Position numbers and translations under genes: made by a program
In this document: piece by piece, positions 26,645 to 36,500 of the stretch
Numbering within the stretch: the first letter of the stretch is position 1
Layout: every line of letters starts with the position of its first letter
Assembly (NCBI GenBank): GCA_018672475.1
Contig: JABHFS010000001.1
Coordinates: 31,676-95,675, forward strand
Length of the DNA: 64,000 nt
DNA from: Gemmatimonadota bacterium
GTDB lineage: Bacteria; Latescibacterota; UBA2968; UBA8231
Direction: 5' to 3'
Notes under the pieces: generated by a model
What the model saw: only the letters and a program-made list of their open reading frames with translations
Database searches by the model: none
Told to the model about the DNA's origin: nothing

Positions 26645-28357
26645 ATGAACCGCAGGAATTCGCGCGACGATTACGACGACGGTTTAGACGGTGCGAGCGA
26701 GTCGGAGGAGCAGACCGAGGACGAACCGTTGCGATTGGTCGATGAACTGCTCGCACTGGCCCCGGATCGCGATTCGGGCCGGCCGTTGCTCTACCAACTC
26801 AGACGCCAACTGATGGATCGCGAAATATCGTACCAGGAGGCCCGGCGGGTGGCTGTGGAGCTCGAAACGGCTCTTGAGAAAGTGACCGCCCCCGCGAACC
26901 GCGTCGGCATTTTCTTGGGGATGCCGAGCGAGGGGATCGCCACGGTCTATGTTGGCGGATCCGAATACTATACTAATATCGATCCGCGCGTTGAAGCCGC
27001 CGAGCTCAAGGTTGGTTGCCGGGTCTTGGTCAATGAGGCGTATGCGGTCGTTGGCGATTTGGGTTATAGCCCTTCTGGCCCGGTGGCCAAAATTGGCGAT
27101 TTACTCGAGGGGGGCCGGTTGCGCATCGCGCAGGCGCATGGGGCCCAAGAGATGATCCTGGAGCGCTCGGCGGATCTGGCTGATGTCAATCTGCAGGTGG
27201 GCGACGAAGTGCGGATGGATCCGGCTTTCAAGGTCGCGTTGGAACTTTTGCAGACAACGGGCAGCAAGGAATATTTCATCGAGGATGTTCCGCCGACCCC
27301 ATGGGAGAGCATTGGCGGGCAGGAGGAGGCGATCCAGGCGATTCGCGATACCATCGAGTTGCCGGCGTTGCATCCAGAGCTTTTCAAGCGCTTCGAATAT
27401 TCGACCCCCAAGGGTTTCCTGCTCTATGGCCCTCCGGGTTGCGGCAAGACCCTGATCGGCAAAGCCACCGCCTACAATTTGGTGCAGCACATGCGCGAGG
27501 AGGAAGGGCTCGAGCTAGAAGAATACTTCATGCACATCAAAGGGCCGGAGATTCTCAATATGTGGCTCGGCGAGACCGAGCGGATGGTACGGGAGATCTT
27601 TGCCCAAGCCCGCCAGAAGCGCAAAGAAGGTTATCTGCCCTTTATCTTTATCGACGAGGCCGAGTCGATTTTGGGCACCCGGCGTTCTATGCGTAGCCAC
27701 AATATTTCCAATACCGTCGTGCCGATGTTTTGCACCGAGATGGACGGCATTGAGTCGCTGCACGACGTGGTGCTGGTCTTGGCGTCGAATCGCCACGACC
27801 TGATCGACCCGGCGATTCTCCGCCCCGGCCGCATTGACCGCAAGATTAAGGTCGCCCGTCCAAACTATGAGGCTGCACGCGATATCTTGGGGATCTATAT
27901 CAAAGCCGAATTGCCGATCGATCGCGAGGAGATCAAACAGCACGGTGGCGTAGAAGAAGCGCGGGCGGCGTTGGTCCAGGCGGGTTTGGACGAGCTATTC
28001 GCTAAGAGCGATGAGGCTCGTTTTTTGGAGGTCTCTTTGCGCAGCGGGCGGCAAGAAGTGCTTTATCGCGGCGACCTGACTTCGGGGGCGATTATCGCTT
28101 CGGTGGTGTCGAGGGCCAAGGAAATGGCCATCAAGCGGGCCATCGCCAACAACGACCCCGATGGCGGCATCTGCAGCGAAGATTTGCGGCTGGCGGCGCG
28201 GGCCGAATACCGCGAGAACGAGGTGTTCCCGCCCTCCGACAGCGTCGAAGACTGGCTCAAATTACTCGATTACGAGCCCGAGAACGTAGTGAAGGTTATG
28301 CCGGTCAAGCCCCAAACGGAAAAGGCGCCCGAGCCGCGTTCGGGTCGGGTGATCTGA
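26645..28357 (+). CDS. mpa: Proteasome-associated AAA ATPase (Mpa/ARC)
   Basis: A 570-residue AAA protein. An acidic tail and short helical region (residues 1-80) replace most of the usual coiled coil. Two OB-like domains (about 85-200) precede the AAA module with Walker A GPPGCGKT (262-269), Walker B LPFIFIDEAES and RPGRIDRKIKV. Mpa forms a hexamer that recognises pupylated proteins, unfolds them and feeds the 20S proteasome. Known Mpa ends in a Gln-Tyr-Leu docking tail; this one ends SGRVI, so docking may differ. It is the first proteasome gene, seven bases before dop. Confidence 0.93.
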   Translation: MNRRNSRDDYDDGLDGASESEEQTEDEPLRLVDELLALAPDRDSGRPLLYQLRRQLMDREISYQEARRVAVELETALEKVTAPANRVGIFLGMPSEGIATVYVGGSEYYTNIDPRVEAAELKVGCRVLVNEAYAVVGDLGYSPSGPVAKIGDLLEGGRLRIAQAHGAQEMILERSADLADVNLQVGDEVRMDPAFKVALELLQTTGSKEYFIEDVPPTPWESIGGQEEAIQAIRDTIELPALHPELFKRFEYSTPKGFLLYGPPGCGKTLIGKATAYNLVQHMREEEGLELEEYFMHIKGPEILNMWLGETERMVREIFAQARQKRKEGYLPFIFIDEAESILGTRRSMRSHNISNTVVPMFCTEMDGIESLHDVVLVLASNRHDLIDPAILRPGRIDRKIKVARPNYEAARDILGIYIKAELPIDREEIKQHGGVEEARAALVQAGLDELFAKSDEARFLEVSLRSGRQEVLYRGDLTSGAIIASVVSRAKEMAIKRAIANNDPDGGICSEDLRLAARAEYRENEVFPPSDSVEDWLKLLDYEPENVVKVMPVKPQTEKAPEPRSGRVI

Positions 28358-28364
28358 CGGGCTT

Positions 28365-29921
28365 ATGCGGCGAATCTGTGGGGTAGAAACCGAATACGGA
28401 ATACAGGTGGACGGGGTCGATAATATGGACGTGGTGGTGGAGTCCATGGAATTGATCCGCTGTTACCTGCATCAGGACTTCGTCGCGATATGGAACTACG
28501 CGCTGGAGAACCCGCGTTTGGATATGCGCGGCTTCGAAGTTGACGAGCTGCGCAACGACGTTGACGAGACGCTGCACCTGCAGAAGGACCGCCAGCGCCA
28601 GATCCCGCTCAAAGACCTCAAGAGCGACCTGATTATCCACAATGGCGCCCGTCTTTACAATGACCATACCCATCCCGAATTTTCGACCCCCGAATGTTAT
28701 GGTCTACACGACCTAGTGGCCGTCGACCGCGCTGGCGAGCAGATCTTGCTGCAATGTGCCAAAGAGCGCACGGCAACGCGCGGCGAGGGCGTTGTTCGGC
28801 TCTATAAGAACAATACTGACTTCGAAGGGCACAGCTACGGTTGCCACGAGAATTTCCTGCTCAGCCGGGAGATTCCCTTCCAGCAGGTGATTGACGGACT
28901 GCTGCCCTTCGTAGTGACGCGGCAGATTTTCGCCGGGGCCGGCAAGGTCGGTGTTGAACAGGACAGCAGAGCCAGCGCTGCGACTTATCAGTTGGCCCAG
29001 CGCGCTGATTTTTTTGAGGTCATCGCCAGCGTCGATACGATGCATCGCCGGCCGTTGGTTAACACCCGTGACGAACCGCATGCCGACGCCGACCGCTATC
29101 GTCGCCTCCATCTGATCATCGGCGACGCAAATATGTGCGAATACGCGACCGCGCTGAAGGTCGGCAGTGCGGCTTTGGCGATCGATCTGCTGGAAGCCGG
29201 CGAACTGCCTACTTGTGAATTGGCCGATCCGATCGGTGCGCTCAAGGAGATTTCCCGCGATGAGTCCCGGCACTGGACCGTGGTCTTGGCTGCGGGGAGA
29301 ACCAGTTCGGCTTTGGAAATTCAGACCGATATCATGATGGCGGCCCAGCGGCTTTTTAAAGGGCGCGATAAGGAGACCGACTGGATCCTTGACGAATGGC
29401 GCGGCACGCTGGAGGCCTTGGCGCGAGATCCGCAAGAGCTGATCGGACGTCTCGATTGGGTGACCAAAAAGTGGCTATTGGATGCATTCGCAGAGTCGGA
29501 GGGACTCGACTGGGAAAAACCCGCGGATCGCACTTGGCTGCAGAGTCAGGATCTCGAATATCACAATATCGACCCGGCCGAAGGCCTTTATTCTATGCTG
29601 GAGCAGCAAGGCCAGGTAGAACGCCTAGTCACCGAGGAGGACGTGCTCAGGGCCATGGTCGATCCGCCACGGGATACCCGGGCGTACTTTCGCGGCAAAA
29701 CGTTGCAGAAATTCTCCAACGAAGTGCGTTCGCTTAACTGGGACAGCATCGAATTTTCCGTTGGAGGCGGTAGCCGAGTCGTCGATCTCAAGGGTTGTGT
29801 AGACGAGCAGACGGCAGCTTATTACAATGAAGCCTTAGACGCTGCGACAAGCGTTGAGGATCTGTTGCAAAGACTGGCGGTTGCTTCCGGGCAGCCACCC
29901 GAAACAGGAGGTGCCCAATGA
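28365..29921 (+). CDS. dop: Deamidase/depupylase Dop
   Basis: A 518-residue carboxylate-amine ligase-like protein related to glutamine synthetase. The metal/ATP site motif is ICGVETEYGI at the N-terminus. NGARLYNDHTHPEFSTPEC carries the catalytic Asp of the Dop/PafA family, and GCHENFLL, VTRQIFAGAGKVG and NTRDEP follow. It is assigned as Dop rather than ligase because it precedes the Pup-like gene, as in actinobacteria, and is the longer of the two paralogues. Dop deamidates the C-terminal Gln of Pup and removes Pup from substrates. Its stop overlaps the UBact start (ATGA). Confidence 0.9.
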   Translation: MRRICGVETEYGIQVDGVDNMDVVVESMELIRCYLHQDFVAIWNYALENPRLDMRGFEVDELRNDVDETLHLQKDRQRQIPLKDLKSDLIIHNGARLYNDHTHPEFSTPECYGLHDLVAVDRAGEQILLQCAKERTATRGEGVVRLYKNNTDFEGHSYGCHENFLLSREIPFQQVIDGLLPFVVTRQIFAGAGKVGVEQDSRASAATYQLAQRADFFEVIASVDTMHRRPLVNTRDEPHADADRYRRLHLIIGDANMCEYATALKVGSAALAIDLLEAGELPTCELADPIGALKEISRDESRHWTVVLAAGRTSSALEIQTDIMMAAQRLFKGRDKETDWILDEWRGTLEALARDPQELIGRLDWVTKKWLLDAFAESEGLDWEKPADRTWLQSQDLEYHNIDPAEGLYSMLEQQGQVERLVTEEDVLRAMVDPPRDTRAYFRGKTLQKFSNEVRSLNWDSIEFSVGGGSRVVDLKGCVDEQTAAYYNEALDAATSVEDLLQRLAVASGQPPETGGAQ

Positions 29922-30109
29922 GCGATTTTATTGATTACAGGGATCGCGCGCCCCGGCCGACCAAACCGATCGATGATGGCGGTGGGGAGTCGGATGAAGG
30001 GCCGCGCCGGCCCAAAGTCGAGAAACCCAGCACCGACGATATTTTAAAGCGAATGAAGAAAGTCGACCCCAATCAAGCGCGGCGCTATCGCCAGCGTACG
30101 GGGCAGTAA
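29918..30109 (+). CDS. ubact: UBact/Pup ubiquitin-like protein modifier
   Basis: A 63-residue, highly charged and probably disordered protein. The C-terminal half carries STDDILKRMKKVDPNQARRY then RQRTGQ, the hallmark of UBact, the Pup variant reported from several Gram-negative and candidate phyla. The protein ends Gly-Gln, as in mycobacterial Pup, so Dop should first convert Gln to Glu before ligation to lysines by PafA. Many UBact proteins end directly in Glu. It overlaps dop by four bases and is followed by prcB after six, so stoichiometry is probably set by translational coupling. Confidence 0.92.
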   Translation: MSDFIDYRDRAPRPTKPIDDGGGESDEGPRRPKVEKPSTDDILKRMKKVDPNQARRYRQRTGQ

Positions 30110-30115
30110 CTGCGC

Positions 30116-30871
30116 ATGGAGAGCTGCGATTTTCTCGGCTTGCTCAAGGAAGGTGGGCATTTGTCAGCCGCACCGGGCATGGTTCAAGAAGGGCTACTCG
30201 AGCAGGTCGAGGGTACGACTATTATGGCCGTGCGCTACGCCGACGGGGTCTTGGTTGCCGGCGACCGCCGGGCGACGATGGGCAACTTGGTGGTCTATGA
30301 CCGGGCCGATAAGGTCTTGAGCATCGACGACGACACGGTTATGGCGATCGCCGGGTCGCCGTCGGTCGCCTATGATATCGCCCGAATGTTGGAGATGTCG
30401 GTGCAGTACTATCGCCGGAGTCAGTTGCAGCGGTTGAGCCTCGACGGCAAGTTGCGCACGCTCTCGCGACTGTTGCGCCAGAACTTGCCGATGGCGATCC
30501 AGGGGATCGGTGCGGTGGTGCCGATCTACGCGGCCTATGACCAGGACGCCGGTGAGAGCAAGATTTTCTTTTACGACCTCCTGGGCGCCGAGTTCGAATG
30601 CGTCGATTTCTGCACCACGGGGTCGGGTTCGAACATTATCCGCGGTGCGCTCTACTACCAGAATCGCTGGGGCACGCCGCTCGCGGAGATGGCGGAGGAA
30701 CAGGCAGTGGAGACGGTGCTCAAGATGCTAGAGACTGCTGCCGAATACGATACCGCCACCGGCGGATTTCGCGAGACGGCGCGAATTTTCCCTCAGATTA
30801 TGAAAGTCACGGCCGCCGGGCTGAACAAGGTGTCCGAAGACGAAATGGCCGCACTCTACGAGAAGGCTTAG
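30116..30871 (+). CDS. prcB: Proteasome beta subunit
   Basis: A 251-residue N-terminal nucleophile hydrolase. A propeptide of 33 residues ends in QVEG, and autocleavage before Thr34 (TTIMAVRYADGVLVAGDRRAT, seen in parts) would expose the catalytic Thr. Lys and Asp partners lie in the DRRAT and RADKV region. The protein forms the two inner catalytic rings of the 20S core. It lies between UBact and prcA with a four-base gap to prcA. All hallmark residues are present. Confidence 0.95.
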   Translation: MESCDFLGLLKEGGHLSAAPGMVQEGLLEQVEGTTIMAVRYADGVLVAGDRRATMGNLVVYDRADKVLSIDDDTVMAIAGSPSVAYDIARMLEMSVQYYRRSQLQRLSLDGKLRTLSRLLRQNLPMAIQGIGAVVPIYAAYDQDAGESKIFFYDLLGAEFECVDFCTTGSGSNIIRGALYYQNRWGTPLAEMAEEQAVETVLKMLETAAEYDTATGGFRETARIFPQIMKVTAAGLNKVSEDEMAALYEKA

Positions 30872-30875
30872 GGAT

Positions 30876-31631
30876 ATGCTGGAAGAACCTTATCGCTGGG
30901 TTGAGGCGATCAACAACCGCCGCGAATATCTGGAGGACCAACTCTCGGCCGGCAGTCCGGTGGTGGGCATGACCTATGCGGGGGGGGTGCTGTTGCTGAC
31001 GACCACCCCGGGGCCGCGCAAGCTCTTTGAAATCTACAATGAGATCGCCTTTGCCGCTGTCGGGCACCCCGCTGACATAGAAAAGTTGCGCAAGGCGGTT
31101 ATCGATATTGCCCATATCGAAGGTTTTAATCTCTCCGCCCGCGATGTGACCTTACAGCGCCTGGTAAGTTTCGGTATAGGCCCGCTGATGAAGGCGGCCT
31201 TCGATGAGATCTTCCGTTCGCCCTTTATCGCCCGAGTGATGATGGCCGAGTTAGACCCGGTTGAGGGCGGGGATGTCTTCTATACTATCGACGCAGATGG
31301 CTCCTTCGCGCAGGGCGGCCGAGTGGCGGCTATCAGCGGCAGCGAAAAAAGCGCCCGGGCGATGACGGCGAAGCTCGGGGAAGTCGATGGGGCGTTGCCG
31401 CTCCAAGAAGCTTTGGGTGCGGCGTTACAGGTCTGGGGATTGGGGCGGTTGGTGCTCGATTCTGAGGAGGGGCAAGAACCGAGTGAGAGTGATGTGCGTG
31501 AATTCTTAAAGGACGGTTTGCAGGGGCTGAAGGTCGAGGCCGCCGTGTTGGACCGTGAACGAAGTGTCAAATCGAAGTTCAACCTGCTGACCGAAGATGA
31601 GCTTCCTTTGGCCGCCTACATCGGGGCATAG
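30876..31631 (+). CDS. prcA: Proteasome alpha subunit
   Basis: A 251-residue alpha subunit, four bases after prcB. It opens with EEPYRWVEAINNRREYLEDQL, the gate-forming helix region. VVGMTYAGGVLLLT and RKLFEIYNEIAFAAVGHPAD follow, which is the alpha-ring signature of bacterial proteasomes. No nucleophile Thr is exposed, as expected. The alpha rings gate entry to the beta chamber and dock Mpa. The pafA gene follows after three bases. Confidence 0.94.
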   Translation: MLEEPYRWVEAINNRREYLEDQLSAGSPVVGMTYAGGVLLLTTTPGPRKLFEIYNEIAFAAVGHPADIEKLRKAVIDIAHIEGFNLSARDVTLQRLVSFGIGPLMKAAFDEIFRSPFIARVMMAELDPVEGGDVFYTIDADGSFAQGGRVAAISGSEKSARAMTAKLGEVDGALPLQEALGAALQVWGLGRLVLDSEEGQEPSESDVREFLKDGLQGLKVEAAVLDRERSVKSKFNLLTEDELPLAAYIGA

Positions 31632-31634
31632 GCC

Positions 31635-33053
31635 ATGAAGGATCGAATTTACGGTATTGAAACGGAATTCGGCTGTCTGCCGCCGGACTCAGACCCCTTT
31701 CTAAGCCCCGATTTTATATCGGTGAAAACCAAAGACTGCGTGTTTTATCGCGAGGGCTTGGGGATCGTCGATATCCATTATCGCGGGCGCGACGAGCCCC
31801 CGGGCAATGGCGGCTTTCTCTTTAATGGCGGCCGGCTCTATATCGACATGGGCCATGTTGAATACGCTACGCCCGAATGCAACGGCCTTTTTGACCTGGT
31901 CGCTTCCGATCGGGCGGGGGAATTGATGGTCCAACGCGCGCTAGAGGAACTGGATCTGGCCGAGACCGCTTCTTTCTTTAAGAATAATATCGACCATTAC
32001 ACCGGGGCGACTTTCGGCTGCCACGAGAACTATCTCGTGCGTCGCGATGTGCCTTTCTCGCAGGTGTTGCTGCCGGCGATGTTGCCCTTCTTTGTCACCC
32101 GACAGATTTTCGCCGGCGCCGGCAGGGTGGGTTGTCACACAGATGCTTTCGAGCCCGGTAGCGCCGAGGACGAAGGCGTTTCCTTCCAGATCTCGCAGCG
32201 GGCTGATCACATTGTCACCGAGATCTACCAGTGGATCCAGTTCAGTCGCGCGATCATTAATACGCGCGATGAGCCCTTGGCCGACTGGGGTCTATATCGC
32301 CGTTTGCATTTGCTGGTCGGCGACTCGAATATGATGGAGTTCGCCACTGCGCTCAAAGTGGGTACTACGGGTTTGGTGCTACAGCTTTTGGAAGAGGGCA
32401 TTGTCCCCGAGATCAAACTGCTCGATCCGGTGCAGGCGATTCGCGATATTTCGCGAGATATGAGCTTCCGCTGGGAAATACAATTGGAAGACGGCAGTTA
32501 TACCACCGCCGCCGAAGTTCAGCGAGAGTATCTCGATTTGGCCGAGCGCTATTTGCGCGGCCAGGACGAGGAGGGCGATTGGGTCTTAGACGAGTGGCGT
32601 TTTGTGATTGACGGTTTGACTCACGATCCAGGGTCGTTGGTTGATCGAGTCGATTGGGTGGCTAAGAAGTGGCTCTTGGAGCGTTTTATGAAAGAAGAGG
32701 GCTTGGATTGGCACGATACCTGGGTCCAGAGTTTGGATTTGGAATATCACAATCTCAACGCTGAAAAAGGCCTCTATTTCGATCTCTATCGGCGCGGGCT
32801 GGTTAAACGTGTCGTCGACGATGAGCAAATCAACCAGGCCATAGCGAATCCACCCGCCAATACTCGCGCTAAAGCGCGTTCGCAGGTTATGCGGGCACTG
32901 GCGGGGCGGAAGGCGCGCTATGTGATCGATTGGGATTCCATTTATGTCGAAGATGAGAAATATCTCAACCTCGATGATCCCTTTCTTACCTACGAGCGAG
33001 AAGCCGACGATTTTATCCGCGAATGCGAGCAGCGCCCGGTCGAGGATATTTAG
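31635..33053 (+). CDS. pafA: Pup/UBact ligase PafA
   Basis: A 472-residue paralogue of dop. It starts DRIYGIETEFGC and has GGRLYIDMGHVEYATPECNG with the catalytic Asp, then FGCHENYL, VTRQIFAGAGRVG and NTRDEPLADW. It is shorter than Dop and lacks the additional Dop segment, matching the ligase. It phosphorylates the C-terminal Glu of Pup and joins it to substrate lysines. It is the last gene of the proteasome operon and is followed by a small hairpin with a T run. Confidence 0.92.
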   Translation: MKDRIYGIETEFGCLPPDSDPFLSPDFISVKTKDCVFYREGLGIVDIHYRGRDEPPGNGGFLFNGGRLYIDMGHVEYATPECNGLFDLVASDRAGELMVQRALEELDLAETASFFKNNIDHYTGATFGCHENYLVRRDVPFSQVLLPAMLPFFVTRQIFAGAGRVGCHTDAFEPGSAEDEGVSFQISQRADHIVTEIYQWIQFSRAIINTRDEPLADWGLYRRLHLLVGDSNMMEFATALKVGTTGLVLQLLEEGIVPEIKLLDPVQAIRDISRDMSFRWEIQLEDGSYTTAAEVQREYLDLAERYLRGQDEEGDWVLDEWRFVIDGLTHDPGSLVDRVDWVAKKWLLERFMKEEGLDWHDTWVQSLDLEYHNLNAEKGLYFDLYRRGLVKRVVDDEQINQAIANPPANTRAKARSQVMRALAGRKARYVIDWDSIYVEDEKYLNLDDPFLTYEREADDFIRECEQRPVEDI

Positions 33054-33056
33054 TTT

Positions 33057-33076
33057 TTGGCGATTGCCAATTTTTT
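33057..33076 (+). terminator. Weak intrinsic terminator after pafA
   Basis: TTGGC / GCCAA form a 5-bp stem with a four-base loop, followed directly by six T bases, four bases after the pafA stop. Short but correctly placed to end the proteasome operon. Confidence 0.45.
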
Positions 33077-33129
33077 GTTATATTAATCAGTGTTGCAGTT
33101 AGTTAGACGGATCCCCCAAGGAGAAGTCC

Positions 33130-33576
33130 ATGTTACTTTCAACTGCGGCCACAGGTGTGTTCAGCGTACCACTCAAGGCCCGTCATCAGCGGCGTGTACC
33201 CTCTCAGGGGGTTGGTTTCAAAGACGGCCTAGGTATTTCGCCATTGCGTGCCACCAGTGGTCCACCCAGTATTTCTCAGACGGCCCCTCGACGGACGGGC
33301 AGCCTCGTCAAACCGCCACAGGCGGGTGGTGGGGTATTGTCCAAGTTGCAGGGGGCGGTGCGTAGTACTAGCCCGCTGACAGCCGGCGTGCGCATCGGTC
33401 ATCGTTTCCAGGCTAAAACTGCCGGCGTGTTGCAAGCGCGCCAGTCGAGTCTTATCAGTTCGTTTCGCAAGATCGATCGCGGCAGTCGTTTGCTCCAGGC
33501 TAGTGCCAGTCCTTTCCGCCTGCAGGGTGGTTTTGGTGTCCAACTCGGTACGAGTAGTCTGAATTTGTTGGGTTAG
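33130..33576 (+). CDS. Small basic protein of unknown function
   Basis: A 148-residue protein with a good ribosome site (AAGGAG, seven bases before ATG). It is rich in Ser, Gly, Arg, Gln and Leu, strongly basic, with few acidic residues, and lacks motifs, Cys or membrane segments. The phrasing (GVGFKDGLG, QARQSSLISSF, GGFGVQLGTSSLNLLG) looks like repeats of small polar strands, perhaps disordered. No family recognised. It lies between pafA and a secreted protease, ending eight bases before the latter. The intact frame and ribosome site argue that it is real. Confidence 0.55.
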   Translation: MLLSTAATGVFSVPLKARHQRRVPSQGVGFKDGLGISPLRATSGPPSISQTAPRRTGSLVKPPQAGGGVLSKLQGAVRSTSPLTAGVRIGHRFQAKTAGVLQARQSSLISSFRKIDRGSRLLQASASPFRLQGGFGVQLGTSSLNLLG

Positions 33577-33584
33577 CGGCCTCC

Positions 33585-36500
33585 ATGCCGCTGCGGTTTT
33601 ACCCTTTTTTCTTTTTTCTTTTTTCTCCATTACATATATCAGCGGCGGAATTCGTTTGCGCCGTTGCTGCGCCATCTGCTAAGATCGGGCTGCAAGCTCC
33701 GGAAAGCTTGAGCGCATTGGTCCTCTTTGCGCAATTCCAGGATGAGGGTGCCGGGGAATCTGCGCCTTCATGGGCTGGAGATCTTTTTACCGCGGACATG
33801 CCCGGCAGTTTCGCGCACTTTTATCGCTCGATGTCCGGTGGCCGATTAGCGGTCGAAGGACAGGTGCTGCCGCGACGGTATCGCTCGTTACAGGGGGCGG
33901 ATGCCTATCTGGCGGAGACGCCGGGGACTTTGGGCGGTTACGGGCGTTTCAATCGTGAAATCCTTGCTCTGGCCGACGGGGACATTGATCTGGGGCTGTT
34001 CGACAATGACGGTCCGGATGGAATGCCGAATTCGGGTGATGACGACGGCTATGTGGATATCGTCTTTATCAATTTGCATACAGTGCCGCGCGATTTTTTT
34101 ATCAGCACGGCGACCGGCATCGCCTCGCTGGGTTTAGACGCCGATTTTATCAGCGATGATCTGGCGGCAGATGGTGGTTTTGTGCGGGTGCGCAGCCGTT
34201 TCACCGGTTTTGGCGGCACGACACAGAGAGGGCATACCTTTAGCGTTACGGCCTCGACGATGTGCCACGAATTCGCGCATGTATTGGGGCTGCCGGACCT
34301 TTTCGACCAGACCTCGGTTACGGCAGCGGGAGCGTTAGCTCCAGAGGAAGATTCGGCGGGTATCGGCAAGTGGGGGATTATGGGGCTGGGGACTCTGGGG
34401 TGGGGTGTGGAAGATGGACCGAATGCCTTTTCTGCCTGGTCGTTGGCCGAGCTTGGGTGGGTTGAGGTGGTGGATCTGTTACAGGACGTGCGGGGTCTGG
34501 AGATCGATGAGATTTTCAGCGGCCGGCGCATATACAAAATAGCGTTGACTGAAGACGAGTATTTTCTGCTTGAACACCGGCAGGCGGGGAGTTCTTATTA
34601 CAATCGCAATATTCCCCAGGATGGGCTACTCATATGGCATGTCGACGAACGGGCGGACAACGACGAAGAGCGGCATAAGCAGGTCGACTTGGTCTGCGCC
34701 GACGGGCTTTTTGCCGATCGGGGATTTCCCGGAGCCGTCGAAGACCCGGTCGAGGGCGGTGATAATCTCGATTTTTGGTCGCGTGACGACGCTTATGCGC
34801 AAGTCCATAATGGTAACCAAGGGGATGCGACGGATCCTTTTGACGGGGTGCGTTTCGACCGTTTCGCCTGGGATACTAATCCAACTTTTAGCGCTCATAT
34901 GGGTTTCACGCGGAATTTACCCTTGGGGGTGGCGGTGGAGAATATCCGTCGGCGCGGCGCGGTGATGCTCGTCGATGTAGTTCGACTGGAGTTGCCCGGA
35001 CATATTGCGAATAATACAAGGTGGTCGGGGCGAGTGGATCTCGACGCGGACATTGTCGTAGAGCCGGGCGCGAAATTGACCATCGCGGCCGATACTCAAG
35101 TGCGCTTTGCCCGCGGTGACAAACGGGGTTCGGGGTTTGACCCGGATCGCGGTGAATTGATCGTTTACGGGGATCTCGAGGTTGGATCGGGGGTTAGCTT
35201 TGCCTCAAGCGCGGCGCGCACGGGGGCATTGGATTGGTCGGGTATTTACTTGCTCGACGGTCAGGCCGCGAATTTCGCGGCGATACCGCTTGAAAACGCC
35301 CATCGTGGTCTGGTGCGCTATCGGTTGCCGCAGGGACAGACGCAGTGGACCGACGATCAGGAAATACACGCTGATCTATTGGTTCCCGCAGGGGCTGAAT
35401 TGAGGATCGGTCCGGGGGTACTGGCTTTTTTTGATAGGATTGATCGCAGTCAGCGCGGTATCTCGCCGAGTCTCGTCGAACTCGTCGTTGAGGGGGTATT
35501 GACGATCGAGGGTGAGGCGGGGAACTTGGCGCGGTTGACGACCGACCCGGGGCTGGACAACGATGGTCTCTGGTACGGTATTCGCGTAATGCCCGGAGCT
35601 CAGGTTGACGTGCGTTATGCGCAATTGGACCGGGCTGGTTTCGGTTTCAGTGGCGAAGTCGACAAGAATACAGGTTTGCGCATCGCGGATACTGTTGTGC
35701 GTGAAAATGGCGGCAATGGATTGCGTTTGACTCTCAACGGCGAGGCGCAAATCGACCGCAGTCTGTTCACGGTTATCACCGGTGCGGCTTTGCGCCTGGA
35801 TGGCAGTGGCTTGCTGCGCTTACGCAATTCGCGGGTTGAGGGTAATGGCCAGGAGGGGATTCTGCTCAACAACGCCTCATTGGAAGCGATCCGCGTTGTG
35901 GTGACGAACAATGGTCTGCTCGATCCGGAGGACCCGCGTTCGGGGGTGCGGGCGGTCGGGGGCAGCGGCCAAAAGATTGAGATATGGGCCTCGGAGATTG
36001 AGCGGAGCACGCAGCACGGCTTGGACTTAGAGGAGTGGTTGGGTGAGGTGGAACTGCACGATAGCCGTATCGGCGCCAACCAGCGCGACGGTTTGCGCGC
36101 AATGGGCGTAGAACGTCTGGTGTTCGAGCAGGTGCTCGTGGAGCGCAACTTACGCGGTGGGGCGGTGGTTGCGGGTTCGCCGGTGGAGATCTGGACTTCT
36201 ACGTTTAGCGCGAATATCGGCGCGGGGCTGCACTTGGGACCAGGGTCCACAGGCGCTATTGAAATGAGCAAATTCCGCGGCGGGCGGGGATTGCAGTTAC
36301 AGGGAGTGGCGCAATTGTCGATGCGCGAAAACGATTTTGTCAACGCGACCTTGGGGCTCTCCTCCGACGATTCGACACCGAGTATCCGCCTTAATCGCTT
36401 TACCGGTAATGCCACCGCGATTCGCGTCGAGGGGCAACGGGTACCGGAGGAAATTCGCGGCAATGTCTTTACTGACAATGCGACCGCGCTTGAAAACCGG

